Both the position numbers and the translations under genes were made by a program. Under the pieces are notes generated by a model. The model ran no database searches and had not been told where the DNA came from. It was given only the letters and a program-made list of their open reading frames with translations. A stretch of 34,220 nt of DNA, taken from the NCBI GenBank assembly GCA_017560985.1, contig JAFZDX010000030.1:1-34220 (forward strand), in the 5' to 3' direction. This stretch comes from Oscillospiraceae bacterium. GTDB taxonomy: Bacteria; Bacillota; Clostridia; Oscillospirales; Ruminococcaceae. Within the stretch, counting starts at the first letter, position 1. Each line of letters opens with the position of its first letter. Positions 31,840-34,220 of the stretch are shown here, piece by piece.

Positions 31840-32923
31840 ATTTTATTCTTTTATAATCTTCTGGGGTATTTATGTTTTCAAACTGGTATGGAAACAGTGC
31901 CTGGACATACTGTGTTTTTATACTTTCCAGCAGTTTCATCATTTTATAATTCCCGCTTTCAATCTGTTTTTCCAGCTGTGGCAGTATGGACTTTCTGTAT
32001 ATGCCCACAGTAGGGAATATCCTGTATTTTGCAGTAAAAACAACTGCATCAGCGGTAGTATCCATTGTATCAAACAGATAGAAAATATTTTCCTCAGTTA
32101 TAAAAGGCATATCGCAGGGAATAAAAAATACATATTCATTTTCACACTCTGTCAGTCCGGAATGTACCGCACTCATTGGGCCAATATCGATGTATCTGTC
32201 ATTTATGACTTTGCAGTTGAAAACGTTGTATAGATTATTATTGGCAGATATGTACTGCCTGTCAAAAACAGTTGTATTGTAAATTATATGGTCAATAAAA
32301 GTGTGACCATTGTAATTAAGTAAGCCCTTTGGGAAACCCATTCTGATGGATTTTCCACCTGAAATTATCACGCAGTCAGCATTTCTGATTTTTTTCATTG
32401 ATCTGCGGCGAAGATTTATTTTTTCAATCTGTTTTTGTACAGCTTCACTGCAGTCAGTATCTATCAGATTTTCGACATATTCATACAGATATTTCTTTAT
32501 GTCCTCGTCTTTAAAATATGCTGTCTGTACAGCTGCCAGCACAGCGGCATAGTTTTCTTTATTGTCGCCACGATGCCAGCATTCAAAGTCTATACCGTAA
32601 ATTTTATTGTTGGAAAATATAAAGTTTTTCAGATTCATATCTTCAAGCACAATATTTCCTGTAATACTGTTGAAATCTTTTATCCAGCCAATAAGACTTT
32701 TGAATACTGTTTCCAGGTTGTTTTCATTCCTGTCAATCAGCTCAGACAATGTCACTCCAGGCAGATATGCCATTTCTATACAGCGGTTGCCGGCATCATA
32801 TATTTCGGGCACCATATCATACCCTTGCAGTTTGTCGAGAATATGTTTTTCGTTTTCCTTGGCTACCGTGCTATGAAAATATTTTTTTACGGTTTTCCCC
32901 ACGGTGGTAACTTTATTTTTCAT
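31838..32923 (-). CDS. Fusion of a kinase-like domain and a MobA-like molybdopterin nucleotidyltransferase
   Basis: A 361-residue two-domain protein. Residues 1-170 resemble small Bud32/aminoglycoside-phosphotransferase-type kinases: Lys in VKKYF, Glu in KENEK, a catalytic-loop-like LEDMNLKNFIF (D-x4-N, about 94-104) and IDFECW (about 111-116) in the DFG position. Residues 182-361 are MobA-like: the nucleotide-binding ISGGKSIRMGFPKGLL (187-202), metal-binding PCDMPF (269-274) and the C-terminal ENINTPEDYKRI. MobA-type enzymes attach GMP to molybdopterin to make the bis-MGD cofactor needed by DMSO-reductase-family enzymes like the adjacent one. The role of the kinase domain is unknown. The start overlaps the preceding gene by 11 bases. 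Confidence 0.8.
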   Translation of the reverse strand: MKNKVTTVGKTVKKYFHSTVAKENEKHILDKLQGYDMVPEIYDAGNRCIEMAYLPGVTLSELIDRNENNLETVFKSLIGWIKDFNSITGNIVLEDMNLKNFIFSNNKIYGIDFECWHRGDNKENYAAVLAAVQTAYFKDEDIKKYLYEYVENLIDTDCSEAVQKQIEKINLRRRSMKKIRNADCVIISGGKSIRMGFPKGLLNYNGHTFIDHIIYNTTVFDRQYISANNNLYNVFNCKVINDRYIDIGPMSAVHSGLTECENEYVFFIPCDMPFITEENIFYLFDTMDTTADAVVFTAKYRIFPTVGIYRKSILPQLEKQIESGNYKMMKLLESIKTQYVQALFPYQFENINTPEDYKRIK

Positions 32924-33416
32924 TAATCTTTACCCGTACTACATTTTTGGCCCATCTTGTGGAAAACTCATCGTTGTTTATAACCAGCATAAATGGTCCG
33001 TCTGTTTCTGCCAATTTTTCACCATTTTCTTTTGTAATCAGATAAATGTTTTCATCTGCCATCAATTCGCCGCCAGTCAACTGTATTTCATAATTATCGG
33101 CACATACAACACTTACAGAAATTTCATCTGTTATTTCAACGCCCATTTCTTCAATAATTGTAGCCATAAAAATGCCACTGTAATTTTTATCAAAAATATC
33201 TCCGTTTTTTCTTTTCATCTGTGTATCGAAAGTGGTGTAGTTTTCGTCATTATCATTATAGTAGTACACAGTGTTTTCGCCGTTTATGGTAAAGTTCAAC
33301 TGCATTTTATCTGCCATTTCTTCCTGCCTGAGTGACGACTGTCTGTTTATCATTACCAGCACTGCCACTGCTATAATTGCAACAGCAGTAATCATATGTC
33401 TTATATTCTTTTTCAT
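32913..33416 (-). CDS. Membrane-anchored small protein with sulfite-oxidase-like (molybdopterin-binding-like) fold
   Basis: A 167-residue protein with an N-terminal signal anchor (about 8-23) and an extracytoplasmic domain. The domain pattern (GIFMATIIEEMGVEITDEISV, VVCADNYEIQLTGGELM, YLITKENGEKLAETDGPF, MLVINNDEFSTRWAKNVVRV) follows the core of small molybdopterin-dependent oxidoreductase-like proteins (sulfite oxidase fold). No obvious molybdenum-ligating Cys is present: the only Cys is in the VVCAD strand. It may therefore bind a pterin or related ligand without catalysis, or be a degenerate relative. It is 3 bases downstream of the S-component-like gene and overlaps the MobA fusion, so all three are one operon. 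Confidence 0.6.
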   Translation of the reverse strand: MKKNIRHMITAVAIIAVAVLVMINRQSSLRQEEMADKMQLNFTINGENTVYYYNDNDENYTTFDTQMKRKNGDIFDKNYSGIFMATIIEEMGVEITDEISVSVVCADNYEIQLTGGELMADENIYLITKENGEKLAETDGPFMLVINNDEFSTRWAKNVVRVKINEK

Positions 33417-33419
33417 ATT

Positions 33420-33968
33420 TTACCTCATATTTTTTATTGAATGTGGAACCCTTTCCATAATAATAAAGGCCACTCTGCCACCAATGGCACCTGAAATAAT
33501 ACCAAAAATATAAAACAGCAGGAAAGGTATAAAAGACAGACGATAATACAGCATATTTGTAAAACCTGCACCTGTCAGTACGCCTGCGGCACCGGCAACA
33601 GCCATACGGTTTTTCAGTGGAATAATCTTGAAAAAACCAGTGCTGAGAACAGTGTCTATTGCTATTCCAGGCAGGGAATAGGTGATAAAAACCAACAGGC
33701 CAACTATTGATGAAATACCAGTGTTAAGTGCAATAAAAGCCTGTACAAACCCCATCATCGTAGCTGTGCCAAACTTTCCTGTTACTGCAGTTGCCAGCAC
33801 AAGAAACAGCATACTGAATCCTGCTGTAACACTGCCGCCGGGAATTCTGATAAAGTCGGTCAACAGATTGAACACAGGTGCCACAACTGGTTTTATAAAC
33901 ATACCAAATACAGCCAGAAATGCCATCATACACAGCTGTTTCAGTGTAAAATAACTATTGTTTTTCAT
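33420..33968 (-). CDS. ECF transporter S-component-like membrane protein
   Basis: A 182-residue very hydrophobic protein with about five or six membrane segments. The pattern LKQLCMMAFLAVFGMFIKP, DFIRIPGGSVTAGFSMLFLVLATAVTGKFGTA, GFVQAFIALNTGISSIVG and ITYSLPGIAIDTVL matches S-components of energy-coupling-factor transporters (YkoE-like and related), the substrate-binding membrane subunits for vitamins, cofactors or metals. No ECF ATPase or T-component is in the window; group II systems share these from elsewhere. The ATG at 33968 is used, since GGAG at 33978-33975 is well spaced; a TTG at 33980 overlaps it. The RNA leader and terminator directly upstream suggest cofactor-controlled expression. 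Confidence 0.72.
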   Translation of the reverse strand: MKNNSYFTLKQLCMMAFLAVFGMFIKPVVAPVFNLLTDFIRIPGGSVTAGFSMLFLVLATAVTGKFGTATMMGFVQAFIALNTGISSIVGLLVFITYSLPGIAIDTVLSTGFFKIIPLKNRMAVAGAAGVLTGAGFTNMLYYRLSFIPFLLFYIFGIISGAIGGRVAFIIMERVPHSIKNMR

Positions 33969-33978
33969 TTTAATCTCC

Positions 33979-34012
33979 AATATAAAAGGGCATATCCCGA
34001 AAAGATATGCCC
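33979..34012 (-). terminator. Leader terminator in front of the S-component gene (expression platform)
   Basis: On the minus strand, GGGCATATC (34012-34004) pairs with GATATGCCC (33996-33988), a 9-bp stem, followed by TTTTATATT and then the ribosome binding site GGAG. An intrinsic terminator placed just before a start codon is the classic riboswitch expression platform. I did not find a clear antiterminator pairing. Confidence 0.75.
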
Positions 34013-34015
34013 AAA

Positions 34016-34040
34016 CAGACCTTTCTTTTGGAAAGGTCTG
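34016..34040 (-). promoter_or_regulatory. Second leader hairpin
   Basis: CAGACCTTTC and GAAAGGTCTG form a perfect 10-bp stem with a 5-base loop, directly 5' of the leader terminator on the minus strand. Its TTTG tail is too short for a good terminator. It may be part of the switching mechanism. Confidence 0.6.
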
Positions 34041-34060
34041 TGGTATTTCTTTTCAAAATG

Positions 34061-34157
34061 CTTAATGCGGGAAGGCGAAGTGGTTTCCCGTCTTCACCCC
34101 GGAAGCTTTGTGGCTTCGTCATACACACCATAGCATTGCCTTAGGTGAGTATGCTCG
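34061..34157 (-). ncRNA. Structured leader RNA, candidate Moco/tungsten-cofactor-type riboswitch aptamer
   Basis: Read on the minus strand: helix A pairs CATACTCACC (34153-34144) with GGTGTGTATG (34129-34120), 9 bp with one mismatch; helix B pairs GAAGC with GCTTC (34117-34102); helix C pairs GGTGAAG with CTTCGCC (34098-34074) and is capped by GG-GAAA-CC, a GNRA tetraloop stem. AATGC (34137-34133) can also pair with GCATT (34068-34064), closing the whole element. The GGCAATGC, TGACGAAGCC and GACGGGAAACC segments recall the Moco RNA motif from memory, and a MobA gene is in the operon. I could not run a covariance-model search, so the class is tentative; a structured leader is well supported. 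Confidence 0.55.
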
Positions 34158-34220
34158 AAATACAATATTGAATTGTCAGTTTATTTCTGGCTTTCTGCCA
34201 GCAGGCTGCATTGATGCACC

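Noticed and set aside
31838..32397. MobA as a separate gene starting at the internal ATG (codon 176 of the fusion)
   Set aside because: No ribosome binding site precedes the internal ATG and the frame is continuous, so a fusion is the simpler reading.
32435..33335. Plus-strand frames opposite the MobA fusion and anchored protein genes
   Set aside because: Low-complexity Phe/Ile-rich shadows without start signals; the minus-strand frames carry clear domains.
34061..34157. c-di-GMP, cobalamin, FMN, THF or ZTP riboswitch for the leader RNA
   Set aside because: From memory, the diagnostic cores of these classes are not matched in order: no GACGCAAAGCC plus tetraloop receptor, no B12 box, no FMN or ZTP core.
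1..34220. CRISPR arrays, insertion sequences, tRNA or rRNA genes
   Set aside because: I looked for regularly spaced repeats, transposase-like frames and tRNA/rRNA signatures and saw none.

Overview
The window looks like the chromosome of an anaerobic, Gram-positive Clostridia-type bacterium (Bacillota). The evidence is the tail of an Rnf-complex RnfB, a complete division and cell-wall (dcw) cluster with DivIB and DivIVA-type proteins and a PASTA-domain PBP, several ferredoxin-type iron-sulfur proteins, and AT-rich intergenic regions. These carry near-consensus vegetative promoters, nearly all with 17-bp spacers. MurE carries the DNPR motif of meso-diaminopimelate-adding enzymes. I cannot name a genus from sequence alone; a gut-type Clostridia is a guess.

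Layout. 1-258: end of rnfB, then a terminator. 346-4098: unlinked housekeeping genes (CatA-like acyltransferase, metallo-beta-lactamase-fold hydrolase, a 33-residue Lys/Asn/Gln-rich protein on the minus strand, YebC, FliB-like Cys-rich protein), mostly separated by terminators and several with their own promoters. 4218-18046: the dcw cluster, mraZ-rsmH-ftsL-PBP-murE-murF-mraY-ftsW-murG-divIB-ftsZ-divIVA-like-trxA. It starts at a strong promoter followed by four 10-bp-phased MraZ boxes, has an internal promoter before ftsZ, and ends at a bidirectional terminator. murD, murC, murB and ftsA are absent from it. 18077-20164 (minus): an anti-sigma/sigma pair and an AadA-like nucleotidyltransferase. 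20422-24085: a polar amino acid ABC importer with two tandem paralogous binding lipoproteins, each behind a near-identical promoter containing an ARG-box-like sequence. 24096-24584 (minus): a P-loop kinase. 24672-27760: envelope sugar genes (membrane UDP-sugar 4,6-dehydratase, phosphoglycosyl transferase, low-molecular-weight protein tyrosine phosphatase). 27900-31839: a tightly overlapping three-gene operon for a cytoplasmic molybdenum/tungsten-bispterin oxidoreductase with its own flavoprotein and four-cluster ferredoxin subunit.

31838-34160 (minus) is the most interesting part. A structured RNA leader resembling a molybdenum-cofactor (Moco-type) riboswitch is followed by an intrinsic terminator and then three closely packed genes: an ECF S-component-like membrane protein, a membrane-anchored small sulfite-oxidase-fold protein, and a fusion of a small-molecule-kinase-like domain with a MobA-like nucleotidyltransferase. 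It converges on the molybdo/tungsto-enzyme operon at a shared bidirectional terminator. I infer a cofactor-controlled system for acquiring or finishing the pterin cofactor (or its metal) used by enzymes such as the one next door. The individual domains are fairly clear; the joint function is a hypothesis.
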